Part shown: in pieces, positions 1 through 6,390 of the stretch
Position numbering within the stretch: position 1 is the stretch's first letter
Layout: every line of letters begins with the position of its first letter
Assembly (NCBI GenBank): GCA_030614645.1
Contig: JAUWTR010000070.1
Location: 1 to 7,433, forward strand
Origin: Candidatus Aminicenantota bacterium
Lineage (GTDB): Bacteria; Acidobacteriota; Aminicenantia; Aminicenantales; Aminicenantaceae
Reading direction: 5' to 3'
DNA length: 7,433 nt
The notes under the pieces: model-generated
Told to the model about the DNA's origin: nothing
Databases searched by the model: none
What the model saw: only the letters and a program-made list of their open reading frames with translations
Program-made: the position numbers and the translations under genes

Positions 1-1033
1 AGGCTACAACAACCAATAGATGGATTATGTATACAGAATAAGCACAAGAAGATAAAATTGGCATCAACTTTCCCTGCTTGTTGATCTTTTCTCGGAAAAA
101 GACTATTAATCCCACACAGAGCCCTACACATATAAATGTTTCCCAAGTGCTCCAGATCAAGGAGCGCCAATTAAATCCGCCTGAAGCAGTGATGGGAGGC
201 AGCAAGCTCCCTACGGTATAGCCGTAAAAATAACGCAGTAATGCAGCTGATAAGCCTATCCAAAACCATAAATAACCGGGCCTGACAGGCAGGCGGCGAA
301 ACCAGTCACGGCGATAGGCCACAATGCCCAATCCAAAAAGGCAAAAATACTGGGGAAGATGAGCTATTTCAGAAGGGATAAGAAAAAACAGGCGCACCCA
401 ACGGTCTATAGGAAACCAGATGCGAATTACTGCTGTTGATAGAGCCAGGCCAAGAGTAAAGGCCAGAATTATTCCTCTCCCGGGTATTGATAAAGCCTTT
501 TTCCCCTTTTTTGGATTTCTGCGTTTTTTAACTAAGCGAAAAAGGGCATATCCAATAGCATAAACCAATAAATGCGCTACAAACCACATATGAGCCCACT
601 CGATCTGCAGTTTTCCCAGGTATACACCAAAATAAAACGGTAGAAAGGAAAGCTGCCCTCCTTCAGAAATATATCCCATGTATACAAAAGGCCCAAAAAC
701 CAATAATCCTAAAAACAACAATGGGATTCCCAAACGCATTAAGCGCTCTTTCAAAAAAATTCTAATTCCCTTACGGTCATAGGCTCTCGGTAAAAAATAG
801 CCTGATATTAAAAAGAACAATCCCATAAAAAATGCCGCATTTATAGGGAAAAAGGGCCCAAGAATTGCACTTCGTGTATCATTAAATATAGGCCACTCCC
901 CACCTGTAGGTCCATAAGCCTGGCCAACATGATGAGCAACTACAAACATAATAAGAAATACTCTCAGGTTATCAATAAAATACATTCTCTTTGCTAGATT
1001 CTGGCTTTGATTATTTATTGAAATTTTACCCAT
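1..1033 (-). CDS. Acyltransferase-3 family integral membrane protein (C-terminus beyond window)
   Basis: I translated this on the minus strand from ATG at 1033-1031. It gives 344 codons with no stop, so the C-terminus lies beyond the window edge. The protein is strongly hydrophobic, with about nine to ten likely membrane segments. Family signs are DNLRVFLIMFVVAHHVGQAY (residues 21-40, with Arg24 and the His34-His35 pair typical of the catalytic region), FFLISGYFLPRAY (73-85), WAHMWFVAHLLVY (147-159) and a late AYSVYIIHLLVVV helix (331-343). Known members (PF01757) transfer acyl groups to sugars, glycans or other exported molecules at the cytoplasmic membrane. The substrate here cannot be told. 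The start is supported by AAGG-type purines a few bases upstream (AAAAAGGAAA before ATG). Met17, directly before YFIDNLR, is an alternative start. The gene is divergent from the permease at 1217. Family assignment is confident; specific role unknown. Confidence 0.88.
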   Translation of the reverse strand, partial: MGKISINNQSQNLAKRMYFIDNLRVFLIMFVVAHHVGQAYGPTGGEWPIFNDTRSAILGPFFPINAAFFMGLFFLISGYFLPRAYDRKGIRIFLKERLMRLGIPLLFLGLLVFGPFVYMGYISEGGQLSFLPFYFGVYLGKLQIEWAHMWFVAHLLVYAIGYALFRLVKKRRNPKKGKKALSIPGRGIILAFTLGLALSTAVIRIWFPIDRWVRLFFLIPSEIAHLPQYFCLFGLGIVAYRRDWFRRLPVRPGYLWFWIGLSAALLRYFYGYTVGSLLPPITASGGFNWRSLIWSTWETFICVGLCVGLIVFFREKINKQGKLMPILSSCAYSVYIIHLLVVVA

Positions 1034-1067
1034 TTTCCTTTTTCCCTTTGTAATAAATTTTTCACCA

Positions 1068-1096
1068 GAAATACCACAGGCATATTTGCTTGTCAA
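1068..1096 (-). promoter_or_regulatory. Putative sigma70-type promoter for the acyltransferase gene
   Basis: On the minus strand a perfect TTGACA (1096-1091) is followed after 17 bp by TATTTC (1073-1068), which matches the -10 consensus in its first three bases only. Transcription would start near 1061, leaving a leader of roughly 28 nt before the ATG at 1033. The -35 box and spacing are good and the -10 box is poor. The assignment is by inspection only. Confidence 0.4.
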
Positions 1097-1116
1097 TCAT
1101 GCACTTGCTGACTCAT

Positions 1117-1145
1117 ATGATAAATTGACAAAACATTTGTATAAT
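1117..1145 (+). promoter_or_regulatory. Putative promoter for the FtsX/MacB-type permease gene
   Basis: A perfect TATAAT lies at 1140-1145. The best -35 at a 17-bp spacing is ATGATA (1117-1122), which matches TTGACA at four of six positions. A perfect TTGACA at 1125-1130 is only 9 bp from the TATAAT, too close to pair with it. A start near 1152 would give a leader of about 65 nt. Confidence 0.35.
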
Positions 1146-1177
1146 GATTGATTATTATGTGTATGGACATTTTTTAT

Positions 1178-1190
1178 GAATGATTCAGGT
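1178..1190 (+). repeat. 13-bp direct repeat, upstream copy
   Basis: The 13 bases GAATGATTCAGGT here recur exactly at 3629-3641, where they span the last codon (GAA) and stop codon (TGA) of the permease gene. Similarity continues on the right: TAAGTGTAATATTTA here and AATATTAATATTTA there. It also continues weakly on the left: read in the frame of the TGA, this copy encodes MDIFYE-stop, against VDTLRYE-stop at the real gene end. The simplest inference is the leftover 3' end of a vanished tandem copy of the permease. Confidence 0.75.
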
Positions 1191-1204
1191 TAAGTGTAAT
1201 ATTT

Positions 1205-1210
1205 AGGGAG
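1205..1210 (+). promoter_or_regulatory. Shine-Dalgarno site fixing the permease start
   Basis: AGGGAG lies six bases before the ATG at 1217. This supports that codon as the start and agrees with the typical N-terminus of the family, a short basic stretch leading into the first membrane helix. Confidence 0.7.
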
Positions 1211-1216
1211 AAGCAA

Positions 1217-3634
1217 ATGCTGAAAAATTATCTTAAGCTTGCTTTGCGGAATATGAGAAAGTACAAATCTTATTCTTTTATCAATATATTCGGTCTTTCC
1301 ATTGGGATAGCCTGCTGTATTCTGATCCTGGCCTATATCGGCTATGAATTCTCTTTTGATGGTTATCATAAAAATGCCGACAATATTTATCGAGTCGTTT
1401 CCCAGCAGGTAGCTATGGGTAAAACCCGGGAGCTGGCCATTTCTCCTGCGCCGGTAGGAGCGACTTTAGTCAAAGATTATCCTGAAGGTTTGGATTCAGC
1501 CCGTTTCATGCCGACGGTAAAACGGATTTTTATCTATGAGGACAAGAGTTTCTTTCAAGAAGGTGTAATATATGCAGACCAATCCGTCTTTAATGTATTC
1601 TCTTTTGATATGATCGAAGGTGATCCCGCCACAGCGCTTGAGGTTCCGTTCACCATGGTCATCACAGAGAAAACCGCTCAGAAATATTTTGGCGACGAAA
1701 ATCCGGTGGGCAAGATCATGAATTGGGATAATAAATTTGATTACCGCATAACCGGAGTGGTCAAAGATCCGCCGCCTAACTCCCACTTTACTTTTTCTGT
1801 ACTGGCTTCATTTGCGACTTTGATAAAATATGATGCCCGGCTGGGTTCCTGGAGAGGGGCCAGCTTTCAGACCTATTTACTCATGCAGGACAACACCGAT
1901 CTGAAAGAGTTCGACCTTAAAATAGCGGCTTTTAATGAAAAGTATCTGGCCCCTATGTTTAAGGAAATGGGAACCGAAGTTAAAACCTGGCTGCAGCCGT
2001 TAAAAAGTATCCATCTGCATTCCCATCTTGAGTATGAGCTGGGAGTGAACAGTGATATCAAGGTCATTACTGTTTTTTCAACAATTGCCTTTGTGATTCT
2101 TTTGATCGCCTGCATTAATTTCATGAACCTTGCCACCGCCCGCTCCTCGGGCTTGGCCAAGGAAGTGGGCCTGCGCAAGGTCCTGGGTGCGGAAAGGCGG
2201 AAATTGATTTTTCAATTTCTTGGCGAATCCTTTGTTTTTACTTTTTTTTCTCTGCTGCTTGCTATTGTCCTGGCTCAGCTTTTTCTGCCCTATTTCCGGT
2301 TTCTTACCGGACGCGATATCGGGCTTAATTTTTTACAATCTCCGTTTCTTTATCTAGGTCTGGTAGGGATCGTTCTGTTTGTAGGATTGATTGCCGGCAG
2401 TTATCCGGCGTTTTTTTTGTCGGCATTTTCGCCTGTCTTGGCCATTAAAGGCATGATGCAGCATGGTTCCAAGGGTAAGCTTTTTCGTTCTCTGCTGGTT
2501 GTTTTTCAGTTTGCGATCTCTATTATTTTAATCATTGGTACTCTGATTATTTTTAATCAGCAGACCTACCTGAAGGATAAAAACCTGGGATTTGACAAAG
2601 ATAACACTTTGGTGCTCATCCTGCATAATGAATATGTTCGGCTCGGTCTTGAATCATTCAAGAATGAAGTGCTGAAAATCAATGGGGTGGCCTCGGCCGG
2701 TTCCACTTCTATGGTTCCCGGAGAAGGGTATCTCTTTAACACCGGAACCCGTCCGGAAGGTTTTGCCCAGGACCAGACGTTCAGAATGGAGCACTTCCTG
2801 GTAGACTATGGGTATTTGGACAGCCTCAAGATCAATGTGACAAAGGGAAGAGGATATTCTCAAGAAATATTAACAGATAAAACCAACGCGATAATGATCA
2901 ATGAAACCGCTGCTGCAAAATTGGAATGGGACGATCCGGTAGGCAGGATCATTGACATTAATTGGTATGATACAACCCGTCCGTCAAAAAAAATCATAAT
3001 CGGCGTATTCGCAGATATCCATCAACGTTCCCTTTACTCTGTGGTCGAGCCCACCTTTATCCAGTATATCAGTGATGAGGGGCCCATTGAAAACAGGGCG
3101 CGCCGGCTGACGCTTCATTTAGAGGCCAAAGATACGGCCGGAACTCTAAATCAGATCGAGGGATTATGGAAAGAAACCTATCCTCACATTCCCTTTTATT
3201 ATTTTTTTCTGGATGAGTTTTTTCTCAGCCAGCACCGGGCCGAAGAAAAACTGGGCGGCATTTTTCGGGCCTTTGCTATTTTAGCGGTATTGATCGGGTG
3301 TGTCGGGTTATTCGGATTGGTTTCCTTTATGGCTGAAAAGCGAACCCGTGAGATAGGGATCAGAAAAGTGCTGGGTTCTCCGGTAAGATCCATTGTCGCC
3401 CTGCTGTGCCGCCAGTTTCTTTTTCTGGTTATTATCTCCAATGTTATTGCCTGGCCGGTCGCTTTTCTGGTTGGGAAAAAATGGCTGCAGAAGTTCCCCT
3501 ATGCAGTGGATATTAAATTGAGCATTTTTATTATAACGGCCATGCTGACATTTGTTCTGGCATTGATCACTGTCGGATACAAGTCGCTGAAAGCCGCTCG
3601 CGCCAATCCAGTGGATACGCTGCGTTACGAATGA
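1217..3634 (+). CDS. ABC transporter permease, MacB/FtsX type, two-module (805 aa)
   Basis: This is a full-length inner-membrane permease of the long two-module kind, with two repeats of helix, MacB_PCD periplasmic domain and FtsX domain. Visible membrane segments are near residues 21-42, 285-305, 335-357, 378-400, 425-447, 680-703, 732-752 and 768-788, eight in all. The two large extracytoplasmic parts are about 43-284 and 448-679. The paired cytoplasmic coupling motifs are SGLAKEVGLRKVLGAERRKL (311-330) and EKRTREIGIRKVLGSPVRSI (707-726). The C-terminus ANPVDTLRYE is typical. Members work with a LolD/MacB-like ATPase and usually act as mechanotransducing exporters or lipoprotein/peptide/drug transporters. 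No ATPase gene lies in this window, so the partner and substrate are unknown. By eye the gene is richer in G+C than its neighbours; two sampled 60-base blocks give 47% and 53%, against 33% and 45% in two blocks of the gene at 4978-6231. The family call is firm; the function is open. Confidence 0.93.
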   Translation: MLKNYLKLALRNMRKYKSYSFINIFGLSIGIACCILILAYIGYEFSFDGYHKNADNIYRVVSQQVAMGKTRELAISPAPVGATLVKDYPEGLDSARFMPTVKRIFIYEDKSFFQEGVIYADQSVFNVFSFDMIEGDPATALEVPFTMVITEKTAQKYFGDENPVGKIMNWDNKFDYRITGVVKDPPPNSHFTFSVLASFATLIKYDARLGSWRGASFQTYLLMQDNTDLKEFDLKIAAFNEKYLAPMFKEMGTEVKTWLQPLKSIHLHSHLEYELGVNSDIKVITVFSTIAFVILLIACINFMNLATARSSGLAKEVGLRKVLGAERRKLIFQFLGESFVFTFFSLLLAIVLAQLFLPYFRFLTGRDIGLNFLQSPFLYLGLVGIVLFVGLIAGSYPAFFLSAFSPVLAIKGMMQHGSKGKLFRSLLVVFQFAISIILIIGTLIIFNQQTYLKDKNLGFDKDNTLVLILHNEYVRLGLESFKNEVLKINGVASAGSTSMVPGEGYLFNTGTRPEGFAQDQTFRMEHFLVDYGYLDSLKINVTKGRGYSQEILTDKTNAIMINETAAAKLEWDDPVGRIIDINWYDTTRPSKKIIIGVFADIHQRSLYSVVEPTFIQYISDEGPIENRARRLTLHLEAKDTAGTLNQIEGLWKETYPHIPFYYFFLDEFFLSQHRAEEKLGGIFRAFAILAVLIGCVGLFGLVSFMAEKRTREIGIRKVLGSPVRSIVALLCRQFLFLVIISNVIAWPVAFLVGKKWLQKFPYAVDIKLSIFIITAMLTFVLALITVGYKSLKAARANPVDTLRYE

Positions 3635-3641
3635 TTCAGGT
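3629..3641 (+). repeat. 13-bp direct repeat, downstream copy at the permease stop codon
   Basis: This is an exact second copy of GAATGATTCAGGT. It covers the final Glu codon and TGA of the permease and seven bases beyond. It is followed by the 12-base AT-only palindrome AATATTAATATT (3642-3653). The rest of the convergent gap to 3739 holds no hairpin-plus-T-run terminator that I can see for either strand. Confidence 0.75.
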
Positions 3642-3739
3642 AATATTAATATTTATTCCTCATTGCTATGCTTCATTTATCTTCATCCCTCACCCCACCT
3701 CCCGGCTCTTTGGTCCAGGATTTCTTCTGCCTATTCTTT

Positions 3740-4978
3740 CTAAGGAGTGGTCAATATTTTAACTTCTATAACCATTTTGCTGCTTGCTCTGTGGACAATA
3801 AAGGTTGACCCGGTGATTTTTACTGTTTCTCCTGCTTTAGGGATTCTATCTAATTGATTAATGATAAATCCGCTTATAGTCTCGTAATCCCCAGGAGGAA
3901 TGTTTAATTTGAAAAGATCGTTTAATTCATCTATTTCCATTCTTCCTTTAGCGATAATAGAGCCGTCTTTATGAGTTTGATATGCCGGCTTGAATTTGTC
4001 ATACTCGTCTTCTATTTCGCCGACTACCTCTTCCAGGATATCTTCAATTGTTACTATACCTTCTGTTCCGCCGAACTCATCTACTACAATTGCCATGTTG
4101 ATTCCATTATGCTGGAGTTCCTCTAAAAGCACGGAAGCTTTTTTAGTAGGGGGAACATAGTATGCTTCCCGGATAAAAGGTTTAATGCTTGAATTTCCTT
4201 TTTCTCCCAGGATTTCGAAGCTGTTTAGGATACCGGTTATTCTATCTACTCGGTTATGGAAAATAGGTAACCGCCTATGCTTGGTTTGCATAAATTGTTC
4301 TATTGCCTTGTCAATTGTGGTTTTGTCACTTAAGGCTGAAACTTCTATCAAAGGCATCATGATCTCAGAGATTTCGATCTCAGAAAAGTTTAACATCCGG
4401 TTTATCATTTTCCTTTCACTGGGCTTGATGTCAGTTTTGCTCCGGGTCATATCCATCATCAGTTTTATTTCTTCTTTACCGATGATTTGTTCTTGGGAAT
4501 ATTTCTTTTTTCCGCTAATGATTTGATTGATGCCGGCTGATATTTTAGTAAAAGTCCAGGTAACTGGAAAAAACAAAAGGGAAAACAGCTTGATAAAATA
4601 AGCTGTCTTTGGGGTGATAGAATTGCTCAGCTGCTGGAAAACACTTTTTGGTACGATCTCTGCGAATATCCAATTTACAAAGGACATAACTACAATAGAT
4701 AAGGGAATGCCCATCTGTCCCAGAAGGGTATAAAAAAGAGATGCAGCCACTGTAGTGCTGGTAATTACAAAGATGTTTGCTCCTAAGAGAGTTGTGGCCA
4801 GTATTCTTTCCGGATTCTCTAATAAGTTTAAAACAAGTTGAGAAGATTTGTGACCTGATTTTGCTGCATGTTTCAGCTTTAGCTTGTCAACAGAAATAAG
4901 GGCTATCTCTGAGCCGGAGAAAAAAGCTTCTCCTACAACACAAAGGATAATAATAGTTAAGGAAAGTGTTATCGGCAT
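3740..4978 (-). CDS. CNNM/CorC (HlyC/CorC) family membrane protein with CBS pair, downstream paralogue (412 aa)
   Basis: This is a complete member of the family proposed to export Mg2+ or other divalent cations or to control their transport. Domains in order are DUF21/CNNM membrane domain at about 1-175 (AFFSGSEIALIS at 18-29, LLGANIFVITS at 64-74, IFAEIVPKSVF at 104-114), a CBS pair at about 200-325, and a CorC_HlyC C-terminal domain at about 335-410. The strongest signature is VVDEFGGTEGIVTIEDILEE (298-317), then VVGEIEDEYD (318-327). The first CBS ends in GILNSFEIL (249-257), with Glu where Asp is usual at the nucleotide-contacting position. The start ATG (4978-4976) shares one base with the stop of the preceding gene, as TAATG, and has no good ribosome site of its own. 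It is therefore probably translated by coupling. It ends in TAG facing the permease gene. Family is confident; the transported ion is not shown by the sequence. Confidence 0.92.
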   Translation of the reverse strand: MPITLSLTIIILCVVGEAFFSGSEIALISVDKLKLKHAAKSGHKSSQLVLNLLENPERILATTLLGANIFVITSTTVAASLFYTLLGQMGIPLSIVVMSFVNWIFAEIVPKSVFQQLSNSITPKTAYFIKLFSLLFFPVTWTFTKISAGINQIISGKKKYSQEQIIGKEEIKLMMDMTRSKTDIKPSERKMINRMLNFSEIEISEIMMPLIEVSALSDKTTIDKAIEQFMQTKHRRLPIFHNRVDRITGILNSFEILGEKGNSSIKPFIREAYYVPPTKKASVLLEELQHNGINMAIVVDEFGGTEGIVTIEDILEEVVGEIEDEYDKFKPAYQTHKDGSIIAKGRMEIDELNDLFKLNIPPGDYETISGFIINQLDRIPKAGETVKITGSTFIVHRASSKMVIEVKILTTP

Positions 4979-6231
4979 TATTTCTTTTTTACAATTAGAG
5001 AATCGATTCGATTCCCGATTATTTTTTCAACTGCAAATTCCAGGTTATGGTATTTAATACTCATCTCTTCTTGCGGAAGTTCTCCGAATAAAGAAAAAAC
5101 CAGGCCGCCAATAGTCTCTACCTCATCTGATGTGAATTTACTTCCCACCAGGATGTTAAAATCAGGAAGAGGCATGTTAGCTTTTACTTTAAAAATCCTG
5201 TCAGCCAGTTTTTCATGATGTTTTTGTTCTTTTTCATATTCATCAGCAATCTCCCCGAATATTTCCTCAAGCAGGTCCTCCATGGTAACCAGCCCTTGGA
5301 CTCCCCCATATTCATCCAATACTATAGATAAGGATATCTTTTTTCTTTGGAATGTTCTAAAGAGTTCATCTACCCGTTTAAAGTCCGGAGTAAAATAGGG
5401 TTTTCTTAATATCCTTTTTAATGTTGATTTTGAGTTTTCTAACTTCTCTTGAGACAAACCGATAAGGTCAGTGGCAAAAAGGACTCCAATAATATTGTCG
5501 TGGTTTTTCTTGTATATAGGAACTTTGGAAAAATGCTTTTGTTTGATCTTTTGAATCATCTCGGTTAAAGGCAGTTCTACAGGAAGATAGAAGAGGTTGG
5601 AGCGGGGAGTCATTACCTCATTTACTTTGGTATCCCCAAAGTCAAATATCTTGTATATGCGTTCTTTTTCCTGAGTATCCAGCACCCCTTCTTTTTCTCC
5701 TTCTTCAATTATTGTCTTTACCACATCTTCGGTTAAGATACTTCCTTTTCTTGAACTTTCTTTTACAAAAATATTTGCGATTTTATCTGAGATCTTTCGA
5801 ATCAACCATCTTAAAGGAGCAATCCATTTTTCAAAAAAAGTGAGGGGAGTAACAGCAAATGATGAAAATTTCTCGTTATTATAAATTGCATATGTTTTCG
5901 GGGTGATCTCCCCGAAAAGCAACAGCACGGGCAAAACAAGAGCGATATTTATCCAGAGAGTTTCCTGTCCGAAAATATTAATTATGATTCCTGCTGATAT
6001 GGAGGAAATAGCAATATTTACAAACTCATTGCCTAAAAGTATGGTTATGATCAAACGGCGGGGTTGGTTAAGGATTTTATGTATCTTCTCCCCTTTGCCT
6101 GGCTTTTTTTGAACAAGCTTTTCTATCTGCAGGTTGGATAAAGAAAAAAATGCGGTTTCTGAACCGGAGAAAAAAGCTGAGAAAAAAAGGAGCAGTAGTA
6201 TAAGAGGTAATACTATGAATAACGGATTCAT
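4978..6231 (-). CDS. CNNM/CorC (HlyC/CorC) family membrane protein with CBS pair, upstream paralogue (417 aa)
   Basis: This is the first gene of the two-gene CNNM operon. The N-terminal DUF21/CNNM domain (about 1-190) has a hydrophobic helix at 5-22, then SAFFSGSETAFFSLS (18-32), LLGNEFVNIAISS (65-77) and LFGEITPKTYAI (105-116), the last being the canonical GE-PK motif. A juxtamembrane acidic helix TIIEEGEKEGVLD (173-185) precedes the CBS pair (about 203-325). That region has VMTPRSNL (206-213), GVLFATDLI (249-257) and VLDEYGGVQGLVTMEDLLEE (304-323). The CorC_HlyC domain follows (about 343-415). Members are dimeric membrane proteins whose cytosolic CBS module binds ATP-Mg2+. Roles range from Mg2+/Co2+ efflux to proposed membrane-stress or gliding accessory functions. 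The ATG at 6231 has AGG directly abutting it and no properly spaced ribosome site. The nearby promoter supports this start over the in-frame ATT codon at 6252-6250. Family is confident; the ion is not. Confidence 0.93.
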   Translation of the reverse strand: MNPLFIVLPLILLLLFFSAFFSGSETAFFSLSNLQIEKLVQKKPGKGEKIHKILNQPRRLIITILLGNEFVNIAISSISAGIIINIFGQETLWINIALVLPVLLLFGEITPKTYAIYNNEKFSSFAVTPLTFFEKWIAPLRWLIRKISDKIANIFVKESSRKGSILTEDVVKTIIEEGEKEGVLDTQEKERIYKIFDFGDTKVNEVMTPRSNLFYLPVELPLTEMIQKIKQKHFSKVPIYKKNHDNIIGVLFATDLIGLSQEKLENSKSTLKRILRKPYFTPDFKRVDELFRTFQRKKISLSIVLDEYGGVQGLVTMEDLLEEIFGEIADEYEKEQKHHEKLADRIFKVKANMPLPDFNILVGSKFTSDEVETIGGLVFSLFGELPQEEMSIKYHNLEFAVEKIIGNRIDSLIVKKK

Positions 6232-6249
6232 CCTGGGATCACATGCCTT

Positions 6250-6277
6250 AATATATCAGGATAGCTGAAATTGTCAA
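6250..6277 (-). promoter_or_regulatory. Putative sigma70-type promoter for the CNNM/CorC pair
   Basis: On the minus strand a perfect TTGACA (6277-6272) is followed after 16 bp by TATATT (6255-6250), which matches the -10 consensus at five of six positions. These are the best-formed promoter boxes in the window. The expected start is near 6243, only about 12 bases before the ATG at 6231, so the message would carry an unusually short leader. Confidence 0.55.
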
Positions 6278-6315
6278 ATAGGCTCTTGCGGATTTGGAGA
6301 TGATTACATTTTTCA

Positions 6316-6342
6316 TTTACAAAGTGTTATTCATATTATAAT
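6316..6342 (+). promoter_or_regulatory. Putative promoter for the OCD-family gene
   Basis: TTTACA (6316-6321) and a perfect TATAAT (6337-6342) are separated by 15 bp, slightly shorter than ideal. Transcription from near 6349 would give a leader of about 42 nt. This promoter diverges from that of the CNNM operon, and their -35 boxes are about 40 bp apart. Confidence 0.45.
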
Positions 6343-6380
6343 TTATTATTAGACCTTGATTTTATTAACCTTTTTTTAAT

Positions 6381-6385
6381 AGGAG
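6381..6385 (+). promoter_or_regulatory. Shine-Dalgarno site of the OCD-family gene
   Basis: AGGAG lies five bases before the ATG at 6391 and supports that start. The preceding AT-only arms TATTAA (6363-6368) and TTAATA (6376-6381) are too weak to count as a structure. Confidence 0.75.
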
Positions 6386-6390
6386 AGAAA

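Noticed and set aside
1125..1145. TTGACA and TATAAT as one promoter
   Set aside because: The boxes are only 9 bp apart, too close for a sigma70 promoter. ATGATA at 1117 gives the proper 17-bp spacing instead.
1873..2178. Minus-strand open frames inside the permease gene (this one and those at 1496-1786, 2654-2863 and 3199-3441)
   Set aside because: All are antisense to a complete, family-matching 805-residue permease and show no recognisable domain or start signal.
3642..3653. AATATTAATATT palindrome after the permease as a terminator
   Set aside because: It is AT-only, has no loop and no following T-run, so it would not form a stable terminator hairpin. I see no better candidate in the gap to 3739.
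4185..4526. Plus-strand open frame of 113 codons opposite the downstream CNNM gene
   Set aside because: It lies entirely antisense to a well-supported CNNM/CorC coding region, has no ribosome site that I can see, and its hydrophobic look is explained by the complementary codons.
5903..6112. Plus-strand open frame of 69 codons opposite the upstream CNNM gene
   Set aside because: It is antisense to the conserved DUF21 membrane domain and has no family resemblance.
6363..6381. TATTAA/TTAATA inverted arms before the OCD-family start as a regulatory hairpin
   Set aside because: Six A/T pairs around a 7-base loop are too weak, and such matches are expected by chance in this AT-rich spacer.
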